Assembly (NCBI RefSeq): GCF_003112695.1
Contig: NZ_BFBP01000008.1
Coordinates: 518 to 64,517 of the forward strand
Direction of reading: 5' to 3'
DNA from: Azospira sp. I13
GTDB taxonomy: Bacteria > Pseudomonadota > Gammaproteobacteria > Burkholderiales > Rhodocyclaceae
Length of the DNA: 64,000 nucleotides
Shown: in pieces, positions 1 to 9,404 of the stretch
How positions within the stretch are numbered: the stretch's first letter is position 1
How the letters are laid out: every line of letters starts with the position of its first letter
Program-made: the position numbers and the translations under genes
The notes under the pieces: model-generated
Seen by the model: only the letters and a program-made list of their open reading frames with translations
Told to the model about the DNA's origin: nothing
Databases searched by the model: none

Positions 1-2624
1 ATGTCGTTGCCCAGGCCGCCTACCAGGATGTCATCGCCGGCGCCGCCATCCAGGACGTCCTTGCCTTCCAGGCCGACCAGGCGGTCATTGCCGCCGCCGC
101 CCTTGACGATGTCGTCGGCAGAGCCGCCGGTGATCTGGTTGTTGCCGGAATTGCCGCTCCCCACGAATTTGCCCGTACCGGCAAATTCCAGGTTCTCCAC
201 ATTGATCTGGCGCTCGGACAAGCCATAGGCGTTGAGCTTGCTACGCAGGGTATCGATGCCGCCGTCGGCCCCCTCGGTCACCACATCGCCAGCGTTATCC
301 ACTACGTAGATGTCGTTGCCGGCCCCACCGATCATGGTATCGGCACCCTGGCCGCCATCCAGCAGATCGTTACCGCCATCGCCGGTGATGCGGTTGGCCA
401 TTTTGTTGCCGACGCCCACGAAATCCGTATTGCCCAGATGCTCGAGGTTTTCGATGGTGGCGAAGTTGCTCAGGTCCATGGTGCCCTGCGCCGTACTGAT
501 GAGGTCGGTACCGGCGCTGTCGATGATGGTGTTGGTGGCGCTCGCGTCGTCCAGCACATAGGTGTCGTTGCCGACCCCGCCATCCAGGATGTTGTTGCCG
601 GAACCGCCATCCAGCATGTCGTTGCCCTTGCCGCCGTAGAGCTTGTCGTCGCCGCCGCGGCCGAGCAGTACGTCGTCACCGGCATTACCGTTGCCCGTAT
701 CGTTACCATCCAGCAAGTCCAGGACATCCCGCTCCTTGCCGCCGTTGAGAGTGTTGTCCTTGCTGGTGGTGGAATCATCCGACAGGTAGCGATCTGCCTT
801 GACCTCACGGAAGACCTCCACGTCCTTCACGGCCTTGGCGCTCTGGCCATGAATCTGGATGTTCTCCACATTGACCATGCGGTCCAGGCGGCCATTCTTC
901 CCGGCCATGGAAACGATCTTGCCGATGCTCTGGCCGTTCAGGGTGTAGCCACCGGCATCCTTCAGGCTGATGCTCAGCACTGACAGCTCACTTTCCTCGC
1001 CGCCATAGAGAGCCGAGTCGACTCCGCTTCCGCCGTCGATGAGGTTGGAGCCGGCAAATCCGTCCACCGTGTCATTGCCCTGGCCGGCGATGATCTGGTT
1101 GTCGGAATTGTTGCCGACCCCGGTGAAATTGCCCTGGCCGGTGTACTTCAGGTGCTCGAAGCCTTCAGGCAGGGTGAATTCGCCGATGGAAGCTTCCACC
1201 GTGTCGATATCGTCCGGGCTGCCGCCAGCTTCACTGACGATATCGCCGGCATCGTCCACCACGTAGGTATCGTCGCCAGTACCGCCATACATGGTGTCGG
1301 CGCCGGCGCCCCCATCCAGCTTGTCGTTGCCGGCGCCGGCATCCAGCACCTGGTGCCCGGTCCCGCCGCGTAGCAGGGAGCCCTTGCTGCCGGAATCCGT
1401 AATGGTGCCGTCGCCATCCAGGTCGGTCAGGGGGCTCAGGGAGTTGAGCAGGTCATCCAGGGAAATGTATTCGGTCAGGATCTGGCCCGACCCCATGCCG
1501 ACCAGCAGGGCACCGCCATCCTGGCCGGCCACCAGATCCAGGTTCTTAAGCGCGCCGACGCTGCTGTCCTGGATCAGGAAGGTGCCGCCCATGGGCAGGG
1601 TGGCATTGTCGTCGTACCACTGGCCCTGGATGGCGCCCGACGTATCCCGCCAGACGATCAGAGGGGAACCGAATTCCAGAATCTCGGTGGTGTAGGTGAC
1701 GTTTCCTTCTGGCTGGAAGAAACCCACCTTGTCGGTCACGACCTCGGGAGAATCCAGAGCCCCGCCGGAGGAGTCGAAACGCTGGCGGTACAGGGTGGCG
1801 GAATCCCCTGACGCATTCAGGTCCAGCCAGGTTACCAGCAGGGAGCCATTGGCCAGCTGATTGACCTGAACCTGGCCGGAACCCAGGGGGCTGGTACCGA
1901 GCTTGATTTCCTGCTGCACCACGCTGTTGTGGTCAAGCACCGCCAGGTAAGCCGTAGGCATGGTGTCGTAGGGATCCGGCGTAGCATCGGCCGGGCTCAC
2001 TTCCATACCGATAAAGACCCAGCTGTCGCTCAGCTCCACCATGGAGGTCGGCGCAGCCTGGCCGTTCACGATCACCGAATCCTCGCCGCCCACCGTGAAG
2101 CCGCCGGTGGTCCAGTCGTGCTCGAAGGAGCGGCCGGACAGGGCGCTGCGATAGAGCTTGGTGCCGGGAATCAGCACCGGCGTGGCCCACACGGCATCGA
2201 AACCATCACTACTGTGCATGGGGGCCAGAATGGGGGTGTGCTGGTCGCCAGCGGTCACCTGGTTGATGCGGATTTCACCGCCCAGCTTGTTGCCGTCCGC
2301 GTCGAAGCGCTGGCCGAAGATGCCACGACCCGAGCCGTCCTGCCCCTCCGATTCCCAGGCGATGCCGAAGCCGCCATCGCTGAAATCAACGATCTGGGGC
2401 ATGTTCTGGTTCTTTGCCGTGGTCGAATTCACCAGCTGGGCGGCACCCGCCGTCAGCAACTGCCCCGTCGCGTCGTCCAGGATCAGGCGTTGCATCCAGA
2501 TGTCCGAGGACGTATTGCCGGTGGCGCTCCATTGATCCCAGGTCACCACGAAACTGCCGTCGGAGAGACGGGCAACGGAGGTTTCATCGCCGGAGGCAGA
2601 AGCGGGCAGGGCAAAGTAATCCAT
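1..2624 (-). CDS. RTX-type calcium-binding surface protein, partial (C-terminus off left edge)
   Basis: About 874 codons are visible and the frame is open at base 1, so the C-terminus is missing. The N-terminal ~440 residues repeat a motif typical of large RTX adhesins (DGSFVVTW, GQDGSGRGIFGQRFDADG). From about residue 410 onward there are glycine-aspartate nonapeptides of the GGxGxDxL type (for example LDGGAGADTMYGGTGDDTYV), which in this family fold into a Ca2+-binding beta-roll. They are interspersed with YVVDNAGDVVTE-type linkers. No N-terminal signal peptide is seen, which fits type I secretion with a C-terminal signal, but that end is outside the window. The ATG at 2624 has only a weak upstream SD; a TTG 36 bases upstream is an alternative start. 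No type I transporter gene is present here. It lies downstream of, and co-oriented with, the cyclase gene. Confidence 0.85.
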   Translation of the reverse strand, partial: MDYFALPASASGDETSVARLSDGSFVVTWDQWSATGNTSSDIWMQRLILDDATGQLLTAGAAQLVNSTTAKNQNMPQIVDFSDGGFGIAWESEGQDGSGRGIFGQRFDADGNKLGGEIRINQVTAGDQHTPILAPMHSSDGFDAVWATPVLIPGTKLYRSALSGRSFEHDWTTGGFTVGGEDSVIVNGQAAPTSMVELSDSWVFIGMEVSPADATPDPYDTMPTAYLAVLDHNSVVQQEIKLGTSPLGSGQVQVNQLANGSLLVTWLDLNASGDSATLYRQRFDSSGGALDSPEVVTDKVGFFQPEGNVTYTTEILEFGSPLIVWRDTSGAIQGQWYDDNATLPMGGTFLIQDSSVGALKNLDLVAGQDGGALLVGMGSGQILTEYISLDDLLNSLSPLTDLDGDGTITDSGSKGSLLRGGTGHQVLDAGAGNDKLDGGAGADTMYGGTGDDTYVVDDAGDIVSEAGGSPDDIDTVEASIGEFTLPEGFEHLKYTGQGNFTGVGNNSDNQIIAGQGNDTVDGFAGSNLIDGGSGVDSALYGGEESELSVLSISLKDAGGYTLNGQSIGKIVSMAGKNGRLDRMVNVENIQIHGQSAKAVKDVEVFREVKADRYLSDDSTTSKDNTLNGGKERDVLDLLDGNDTGNGNAGDDVLLGRGGDDKLYGGKGNDMLDGGSGNNILDGGVGNDTYVLDDASATNTIIDSAGTDLISTAQGTMDLSNFATIENLEHLGNTDFVGVGNKMANRITGDGGNDLLDGGQGADTMIGGAGNDIYVVDNAGDVVTEGADGGIDTLRSKLNAYGLSERQINVENLEFAGTGKFVGSGNSGNNQITGGSADDIVKGGGGNDRLVGLEGKDVLDGGAGDDILVGGLGND

Positions 2625-2714
2625 GATCCAGTTTTCCAGATATTGAACGATAGGGAGCAAACGTAAGGCAGCCGTTCATCATAGCAGCCGGAACGCCCAT
2701 AACTCTATGAAATA

Positions 2715-4697
2715 TTAGCCCTTCTCCAGGGCTGTTGCGCCATCCCAGGCGGCCCCCGGAGGCTCCTCGACCAGATGGTCGATACGGGCCAGGAAGGTGG
2801 TCGCCACTGGGTCGCCCGGCTGCTGCTCCAGCACAGCCCGCCAGGCGCTGCGGGCCACATCCCAGTGCTGGCCGGCGTAGGCCTCCCAGGCGGTCTGGGT
2901 CAGCGTTATCAGGAGCGGATCGTCGCAGGGCGTATAGATGCGCACCGGCTCCAGCTTGCCCTTGACCCGCACCCGGTCCACCAGGCGCAGGCGAATCTCT
3001 TCCTGCACCAGAAGAGCGGTGCTTTCCGAGAGCAGGATGCCTGTGCCGTAGGCCTTGTTGACCCCTTCCAGACGGGAAGCCAGATTCACCGCATCCCCCA
3101 GGGCCGTGTAGTCGAAGCGATCTTCCGAGCCCATGTTGCCGACAATGGCCGGCCCGGTATTGACGCCGATGCGCAGGCCCACCGTCTCCAGGCCCATGGC
3201 CCGGTAGGTGGGCTGCAATTCGGCCATGGCCTGCTGCATGGCGATGGCCGCCCGCACCGCGTGGAGCCCGTGCTTGGGGTCATCCAGCGGGGCCCCCCAG
3301 AAAGCCATGACGGCATCACCAATGAATTTGTCCACCGTGCCCCCCTGCTCCAGGATCACCCGGGTCATGGCGGTCAGGTAGGTGTTGATGAGGCTGGCCA
3401 CGCCGTCCGGCGGCAGCTTCTCGGAAATGGAGGTGAAACCCGCCAGATCGGAAAAGAGCAGGGTCAGCTCCCGCCGCTCGCCGCCCAGGCGCAGGCGTTC
3501 CGGGTGGGCAATGAGCTGTTCCACCACCTCCGAGGCCACGTACTTGGAAAAGGCCTCCTTGACGTAGCGGCCACGGCGGCGTTCCAGCACGTAGGAAACC
3601 AGGGCCATGGTGAGGTACAGGGCGGCCAGGGCCAGCAGGATGCCGACCACCGGCAGCCAGGTCAGACGGTACTGAAACAGATACCAGCTGCCGCCGGCGA
3701 TAGCGGCCATCAGGCCGAGGAACCACAGGGCGCTGCCCGTCGGATGCCAGCGCAGCAGGGCCGGCAGGGCCAGCAGCATGGCGACGGAGATGAGCATGGT
3801 TTCGTAGAGCCGGGAAACCGGGTAGATGACCTGGCCGGTGAGCACGCTCTCGATGATGTTGGCGTGCACCTCCACCCCGGGGGTGAGCAGCTTGCTTTCG
3901 CCCAGGAAGGGGGTGGCGAACATGTCGGCCTGGGCCAGACCCACTTCCGGCGAGGCCCGCACGTCCCGGCCGATCAGCACGATCTGGTCGCGGAAATAGT
4001 CCTCCGGCAGGGATTTGTCGCCTTGCAGCACCTGGTAGTAGGACACATAGGGGAAGGTATGGGCCGGCCCCAGGTGCCGCACCATGCCATTGGGCGGCGG
4101 CGTCACCTCTTCGGGCAGTACATCGGGGCGTACCCGGGCCAGGGTCCTGATTACCTCGCGCCAGAAGACATCGTCGCCGTCGGGCATCTGGCGCACCACG
4201 GTATCGCCGTCCAGGGTCACCGTGGCCAGACCGGGCACGGCACCCGCCGCCCGGAAGGCCGGCAGGGGATCGACCCGAATCCATTGCCGCAGCAGACTGG
4301 TTTCCTGATAGGCGTGGTCGGAGGACATGACCACGTTGCCGGCCCGGGCGATAGACCGGGCAAAGGCTTCGTCATCCGCCGGGGTGGAGGCCTCGGCGAA
4401 GATCATGTCGAAGGCGATCACCGCCGCCCCCGAGGCGCTGAGCCGGTCGATCAGCTGGGCGTGCATGCTGCGGGGCCAGGGCCAGCGCTTGCCGATCTGG
4501 GCGAAGGAGGCTTCATCCACGCCGACGATGGTGATGGGCAAGGAACTGGCCCGGGGCGCGGTGGCCACGCTCAGGGCATCGAAATGCCGATGCTCGACGT
4601 CGCGCCAGAAAGGCAGCGACGTCAGCACCAGGGCGAGCAGCCAGAAAACCAGGACCAGCCCCAGACCCAAGCCCCCCCGGCGAACGGCAGCACGCAT
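2715..4697 (-). CDS. CHASE2-domain membrane adenylate cyclase (class III)
   Basis: 660 residues. A membrane segment (~11-30) precedes a periplasmic CHASE2 sensor region (~30-290), then three membrane segments (~300-318, 322-341, 347-370) and a cytoplasmic class III cyclase domain (~408-585). Catalytic residues are present: metal-binding D417 and D461, base-contacting K457, and transition-state N538 and R542. T531 sits where class IIIa enzymes have Asp, the class IIIb pattern for adenylate cyclases. The predicted reaction is ATP to cAMP in response to an extracytoplasmic signal. It starts 14 bases after the FecR-TPR gene stop and is probably cotranscribed with it. Such FecR/CHASE2 pairs recur in proteobacteria (general knowledge). 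The signal sensed is unknown. Guanylate cyclase is the alternative but is less likely given K457/T531. Confidence 0.93.
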   Translation of the reverse strand: MRAAVRRGGLGLGLVLVFWLLALVLTSLPFWRDVEHRHFDALSVATAPRASSLPITIVGVDEASFAQIGKRWPWPRSMHAQLIDRLSASGAAVIAFDMIFAEASTPADDEAFARSIARAGNVVMSSDHAYQETSLLRQWIRVDPLPAFRAAGAVPGLATVTLDGDTVVRQMPDGDDVFWREVIRTLARVRPDVLPEEVTPPPNGMVRHLGPAHTFPYVSYYQVLQGDKSLPEDYFRDQIVLIGRDVRASPEVGLAQADMFATPFLGESKLLTPGVEVHANIIESVLTGQVIYPVSRLYETMLISVAMLLALPALLRWHPTGSALWFLGLMAAIAGGSWYLFQYRLTWLPVVGILLALAALYLTMALVSYVLERRRGRYVKEAFSKYVASEVVEQLIAHPERLRLGGERRELTLLFSDLAGFTSISEKLPPDGVASLINTYLTAMTRVILEQGGTVDKFIGDAVMAFWGAPLDDPKHGLHAVRAAIAMQQAMAELQPTYRAMGLETVGLRIGVNTGPAIVGNMGSEDRFDYTALGDAVNLASRLEGVNKAYGTGILLSESTALLVQEEIRLRLVDRVRVKGKLEPVRIYTPCDDPLLITLTQTAWEAYAGQHWDVARSAWRAVLEQQPGDPVATTFLARIDHLVEEPPGAAWDGATALEKG

Positions 4698-4711
4698 GAC
4701 CCGACTGTCTC

Positions 4712-7700
4712 CTAGAAGCGCAGGTTGGCCGCGACGCCGTAGAAGGTGGAGTCGTGGGGGGAGAACAGTTCCTTGGCAAAGGCCGAGAAGGCGTAACGCT
4801 TATCGGGGGATTCCCAGTAGGCCGACAGGGCGCCGCTCCAGTAGTCACCCCGGGGCGCCGTGATATCCACCAGGGAGAAGCCAGTGGAGCGCCACAGCAG
4901 GTCAGCCGAGAGGCGGATCCGGGAAGGCGACACCCAGGCGGTGCCCAGGCGCAGGGAATGGCGGGGCAGATAGTAATGGGTACTGTCGCCATCCAGGCTG
5001 AGGCGGGACTGGGTATAGGCGTAGGTGGCCGAGACGGAGAGGCGGTCGGTCAGGATGGCGTTGTTGGCCCAGGCCAGGCGATCCACCTTGCTGCGGGACG
5101 CCAGATTGGCGCTGCTCAGTTCGGAACTGGCGGAACCGGCGTAGAAATCGGCCACGTCGGTGAGGGACTTCTGGCGCAGGCGGGCCAGGCTGGCGAAGTT
5201 CTCGGCCAGGGAAAGGTCGTAGGTGCCCAGGTTCTGCACCCGCTGGGAATCCAGGCTGACTTCGGAATACAGGCGGGGCGACAGCTCCGCCTCCCACTTC
5301 AGCACGTGGCGCTTCTGCCGCCCGCCGAAGCGCAGCAGGGTTTCATCCAGGGCCACACCGGCGGTGGCCACCGGGCCCAGGGTGCCGGAGGAAGAGGGCC
5401 GCACCCAGTCCTGGTAGGCGTAGCGCAGGCGGTGGCCGGCCCAGGGAGTAAGGGTCAGGCCCAGACGGGGGCTGACCCGGTTCACTTCATAACGCCGGCT
5501 AATGGGCGTCACCGCGCCGAATTCCTGCAGTGTGCCCTGGTTCAGCTTGAGGTAGTCCGTCCACCACAAATCCATCTGGGCGAAGGCGCCGGGGGAGAAG
5601 AAGTACTTGCCGGAAACATAGGCCAGATCGGTCTTTTCGGTCAGGTTGGCGCCGTCGGAATAGATTGCCGGCGCGGCCTGGGGCGTGATGGTCAACAGGC
5701 TGTTCTCCGGGCTGCGGGCCCGCTCGGCGCCGGCCACCAGCTCGAACTGCTGCTCATGGCGGTAGCGCAGGCCCCACTGGGCCTCCCGGGAAATTTCGTG
5801 GTCCTGGAAGAGGCCATCCAGGGGCGCGGCATAGCCCCACAGTTGCTGCCCCTCGATGCGGCTGCGGGCCAGGCGGCCCTGCAGCATGAAGGTGGGGGAG
5901 ACAAAATAGCTGCCGCCGACACTGAGGTTGGAGGTGGGCGAAGTGAAGCGCAGGTTGCGCACGTCCCGGCCATTGAAACGGCTGTCGGTGTCGTTGAGGT
6001 CGTAGTAGGCGAAGAGGCGCAGGTCATGGGCCGGCATCCAGCCCAGGGCCGCGGTGATGGAGCCGGTGCGGTCCTTGTAGCTGAAGTCCGCATTGCTGCG
6101 CTGACGGCCGTTCTGCTCGTCCACTTCAAGGAAGTAAGCCAGGGGCGTCAGGCTGTTGGTGTAGCCGTTGAGGGTTACCCGAGGGGTGTATTCGCGCACC
6201 GATTTGTCCTGGCCCGCCACCAGGGTCAGGGTCTGGTAATGGCCGGGGCGGTGGATCAGGCTCTGGAAGCGGTTGCTGGCGCCGAACACCGTGGGGTCCA
6301 CGCCGAAGCCCTGGAACAGCTCGGAATTCTTGGCGTACTTGCCATCGTAGAGGTCGGCCAGGAAGAGATGGCTGCCGCCCCAGAAGGGATACTCGCCATC
6401 CTGGGCATAGGCCCGGGCCCAGTCCCGCAGGTTCCAGAACGCCAGGGAGGTGCCGACGTTGGCCGCCCCCTTCTGGTTGTTGGCCACCTGGTTGAGGGAT
6501 TTGAGGTTGGGCATCTTGGCCAGGGCCTCCCGGGCGCTGGCCACCGCATCCGCCGCCTCGAACTGGTCGGTATGAACCATGGAGGCGAACAGGTGGGGCA
6601 AGGGGTCCTTGGCATCGAGGCGGGAGGCCAGGGCGAATTCTTCCAGGGCGCGACTGCTGCGGCCCAGCTGGTAGTAGGCGATACCGGTGTAGAGGCGGGC
6701 CCGGGCATAGCGGGGCTCCATCAGGCCGGCCTTGAGCAGGTCTTCCAGGGCCGCATCGGGCAAGCCCTGCTTGAGGCGCATGACACCGCGGCCGGTGAGG
6801 GCCACGTAGTCGTCGGGCCGCAGGGCCAGGGCCTTGTCGAAGGCCGCTTCCGCCGCTTCGAAACGGTTGGCCAGGGCCTCCAGGGTGCCCATTTCGCCGA
6901 AGGCCGTGGCCTCCTCCCCGTCCCGGCGGATGGCTTCGTCCAGCAGGCGGCGGGCCGGGGCTACGTCTTCCCGTTCGCTGGCCACGGCACCGGCGCCGAG
7001 CCAGCCCCGGGCATCTTCCGGCGTACGCTGCCGGGCTTCGTCGTAAGCGGCCGTCGCCTGAGGGGCGGCGCCATTGAAGCGGGCCAGCCAGCCGGCAGCC
7101 AAATCCAGCTCCGTGCCGCCCAGGCCCTTGGCCCGGGCCTGGGCCAGCACCGTGGCGGCTTCGCCGCCCTGGTCCTGCATCAACAGCACGTTGGTGAGGC
7201 GGGCCAGGGCCAGGGCCTCTTGCTCCCCCGAGCGGGCCTGGCCGGCGGCGTGGCGGAACAGGGCGGCGGCCTCGGCGGGACGCCCCTCGATAATGCGCAG
7301 GTCTGCCAGCAGGAGATCGGCCAGCCAGTCCCGGCCCTCACCCTCCAGCAGTTTGCGGGCCTGGCCCGGTTCGCCGGAACTGATGGCCAGGGCGGCCTGC
7401 CAGGCCGACTGGCCGGTGGTCAGAGCCCGGGCCTCCTCCCAGCGCTGGCCCTTGAGCAAGGCAGCAAAGGCTGCCGCATTGGGGCCCTCGGCCTGGAGAT
7501 AGCGCCAGGGTTCGCTGCGGTAGGCGGTCACCCACTGCACCCGCTCCCGGGGGTTAGCCAGCACCAGGCGGCGCGGTGCCTGACCGGGCACCACCAGGGC
7601 GGCCTCATTGGCGCCAACCGCCAGCTGGCCTTGGGCGTTACCGATTTCCACGGTGCCGCTCAGCACCACCAGCTGGGTGGTGCCGTCCGGGGCCACTTCC

Positions 7701-8122
7701 ACTTCCCAGTCAGTGCCGCGGATGGACATGGTGGCGGAGGGAGTTTCCATGCTCACCCGGGCACCGCCGCCGCCACCACCGGTCTGGGGCTTGATCTGGC
7801 TCCAGGCGCGGCCGGCATTGAGCTTCACCGCCGTCTGTCCGCCCTGGGCATCGCCGGCGGACTTGATCTGCAGCTGGCTGTTCTGGTTGAGGCGCAGCTG
7901 GGTGTTGTCGGTAAAAAGCAGGGCCATCTGGCTCAGATCACCGGTACGCACGAAATCCCCATGGAACAGGGGCTGCTTGATACTGGCCTTCTGCCAGTCC
8001 GGCTTGTCCACCGCCTTGACGTCACCGTTGCCCTGCAGGCTGACGATGTTGGCCGACGACGCAGCCGCCATTGCCAACAGGGGAGAAGCACACAGTGCAC
8101 AGCCGACCAGGAACGCACGCAT
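4712..8122 (-). CDS. FecR-domain / TPR / outer-membrane beta-barrel protein
   Basis: 1136 residues. A Sec signal peptide at the N-terminus (hydrophobic to AMAAA, ~20) is followed by a FecR-type domain (~45-170, with the TPSATMSIRGTDWEV core). A long helical TPR region follows (~205-540, with repeated alanine/leucine-rich 34-residue units). The C-terminal ~500 residues are rich in alternating aromatic/polar strands and end in a terminal Phe (NLRF), as outer-membrane barrels do. The likely location is the outer membrane with a periplasmic TPR/FecR portion. Role unknown: it may be an export porin or a partner that gates signals to the CHASE2 cyclase just downstream. The start has a GGTGG-like SD and lies divergent from the response regulator gene. 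Confidence 0.8.
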   Translation of the reverse strand: MRAFLVGCALCASPLLAMAAASSANIVSLQGNGDVKAVDKPDWQKASIKQPLFHGDFVRTGDLSQMALLFTDNTQLRLNQNSQLQIKSAGDAQGGQTAVKLNAGRAWSQIKPQTGGGGGGARVSMETPSATMSIRGTDWEVEVAPDGTTQLVVLSGTVEIGNAQGQLAVGANEAALVVPGQAPRRLVLANPRERVQWVTAYRSEPWRYLQAEGPNAAAFAALLKGQRWEEARALTTGQSAWQAALAISSGEPGQARKLLEGEGRDWLADLLLADLRIIEGRPAEAAALFRHAAGQARSGEQEALALARLTNVLLMQDQGGEAATVLAQARAKGLGGTELDLAAGWLARFNGAAPQATAAYDEARQRTPEDARGWLGAGAVASEREDVAPARRLLDEAIRRDGEEATAFGEMGTLEALANRFEAAEAAFDKALALRPDDYVALTGRGVMRLKQGLPDAALEDLLKAGLMEPRYARARLYTGIAYYQLGRSSRALEEFALASRLDAKDPLPHLFASMVHTDQFEAADAVASAREALAKMPNLKSLNQVANNQKGAANVGTSLAFWNLRDWARAYAQDGEYPFWGGSHLFLADLYDGKYAKNSELFQGFGVDPTVFGASNRFQSLIHRPGHYQTLTLVAGQDKSVREYTPRVTLNGYTNSLTPLAYFLEVDEQNGRQRSNADFSYKDRTGSITAALGWMPAHDLRLFAYYDLNDTDSRFNGRDVRNLRFTSPTSNLSVGGSYFVSPTFMLQGRLARSRIEGQQLWGYAAPLDGLFQDHEISREAQWGLRYRHEQQFELVAGAERARSPENSLLTITPQAAPAIYSDGANLTEKTDLAYVSGKYFFSPGAFAQMDLWWTDYLKLNQGTLQEFGAVTPISRRYEVNRVSPRLGLTLTPWAGHRLRYAYQDWVRPSSSGTLGPVATAGVALDETLLRFGGRQKRHVLKWEAELSPRLYSEVSLDSQRVQNLGTYDLSLAENFASLARLRQKSLTDVADFYAGSASSELSSANLASRSKVDRLAWANNAILTDRLSVSATYAYTQSRLSLDGDSTHYYLPRHSLRLGTAWVSPSRIRLSADLLWRSTGFSLVDITAPRGDYWSGALSAYWESPDKRYAFSAFAKELFSPHDSTFYGVAANLRF

Positions 8123-8323
8123 TTATGCCACCGAGGAGAAAATTGACCCGAACGACATTCTATCCGCTATCCGTAACTTGCCCTACGGCGAAAAGCCGGA
8201 TTATCGTTAACTAGCGCGCCCAGACGACCAAATGCCATCGTAGTGCAGGCAATTTACCGCTATCCTCCCGAACCCGACGGCCGCATGACCGGCCATGACG
8301 ATCTCCTCCGGACAGTTCAAGCG

Positions 8324-8944
8324 ATGCCCAATCAATTCGCCGATACCCACATTCTTCTCCTGGACGATCACCCGCTCATCCTCTCCGGCGTCAAGGGCCT
8401 GATCGAGCAGGGCGGCGCCCGGGTCACCACCGCCAAGACCCTGGCCGAAGCCATGGAGAAGCTGGCGGAACACAGCTTCGACCTGACGCTGCTCGATATC
8501 AACCTGGGCACCGACCACGGGCTGGACCTGCTAGAAAAGGGCTGCACGCCCAAGCTCGGCCGGGTCATGCTGTTTTCCGGCATCAGCGAGCAGGAACTGA
8601 TCTGCCGCGGTTACGCCCTCGGCGCCACCGGCTTCGTGTCGAAGAACACCGAGCCCGAAGACCTGTGCCAGGCCCTGGCACAGCTCCTGGCCCTGCCGGC
8701 CGGCCAGACGGGCACCTGGGTCTGGTGCCCGGAACACAAGGCCCTGCGGGACAGCAATGAACACTTCCCCAAGGACACCCTGCTCACCCCCAAGGAACGG
8801 GAAGTCTTTCTCCTGATGCGGGAAGGCATGGCGGACAAGCAGATCGCCGATGCGCTGCAGCTCAGCATCCATACCATCCGGGTCCATATCCGCGCAATTA
8901 AGAGGAAGAGAGGGCATAATAGGCGGTTCGAACAACTCGCTTGA
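8324..8944 (+). CDS. NarL/FixJ-type response regulator
   Basis: 206 residues from the ATG at 8324 (an in-frame ATG at 8285 is possible). The receiver domain (~9-125) has the acidic pair DD at 14-15, phospho-acceptor D58 (TLLDIN), S85 and K107. A LuxR-type helix-turn-helix follows (~153-200), with the LTPKEREVFLLMREG and KQIADAL signatures. It should bind DNA and regulate transcription when phosphorylated. It stands 14 bases before gspG at the head of the T2SS operon, and a histidine kinase gene closes the same operon, so these two are the likely cognate pair. Its targets are unknown; the adjacent secretion genes or the divergent FecR-TPR gene are plausible. Confidence 0.92.
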   Translation: MPNQFADTHILLLDDHPLILSGVKGLIEQGGARVTTAKTLAEAMEKLAEHSFDLTLLDINLGTDHGLDLLEKGCTPKLGRVMLFSGISEQELICRGYALGATGFVSKNTEPEDLCQALAQLLALPAGQTGTWVWCPEHKALRDSNEHFPKDTLLTPKEREVFLLMREGMADKQIADALQLSIHTIRVHIRAIKRKRGHNRRFEQLA

Positions 8945-8958
8945 ACGGTGCATTCTCG

Positions 8959-9396
8959 ATGAGCCAACTGTCATCCCGCCGCAACCGTGGCTTCACCCTG
9001 ATCGAGATCATGATCGTCATGGTCATCATCGCCATGCTGGCAGCCCTGGTCGGCCCCCGCATTCAAAGCGCCCTGGGCGGCTCCAAGGTGAAAGCCACCA
9101 AGATGCAGATGGAAACCCTCTCCTCCATGGTCGAGGCCTTCCACCTGGATACCGGTCGCTACCCCACCCAGCAGGAAGGCCTGCAGGTGCTGGTGCAGAA
9201 CCCCGCCAACGCGCCCATCAAGAACTGGCGCGGCCCTTACCTGAAAAAGAACCGCATTCCCACCGACGAGTGGGGCAATGCCTTCGCCTATGAAATCCCC
9301 AGCAAGCACGGCATGGAGTTCGACATCTACTCCCTCGGCGCCGACGGCAAGCCCGGCGGCAGCGGTGACGACGGCGACCTCGGCAACTGGGATTAA
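8959..9396 (+). CDS. gspG: Type II secretion major pseudopilin GspG
   Basis: 145 residues. A short basic leader is followed by the prepilin peptidase site at G11 (RGFTLIE, with the conserved Glu at +5) and a hydrophobic helix that packs the pseudopilus core. The C-terminal globular part has the GspG hallmarks: the RYPTQQEGLQ loop, the DEWGNAF strand and a Ca2+-binding-type end (SLGADGKPGG followed by DDGDLGNW). The ATG at 8959 is preferred over an upstream in-frame TTG at 8941 because it gives the usual short leader. It is the major subunit of the periplasmic pseudopilus that pushes substrates through the secretin. gspE follows after 8 bases. Confidence 0.95.
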   Translation: MSQLSSRRNRGFTLIEIMIVMVIIAMLAALVGPRIQSALGGSKVKATKMQMETLSSMVEAFHLDTGRYPTQQEGLQVLVQNPANAPIKNWRGPYLKKNRIPTDEWGNAFAYEIPSKHGMEFDIYSLGADGKPGGSGDDGDLGNWD

Positions 9397-9404
9397 GCCC
9401 GTCC

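Noticed and set aside
1-1400. Repeated words near the left edge as a CRISPR array
   Set aside because: Repeats are in frame and encode GGxGxD nonapeptides of the RTX protein; no spacer structure or cas genes.
2775-8146. Long plus-strand open frames (646 and 1130 codons) antisense to the cyclase and FecR-TPR genes
   Set aside because: They mirror strongly supported minus-strand genes; composition is low-complexity Gly/His/Gln-rich, with no signal, motif or SD. GC-rich DNA produces such shadows.
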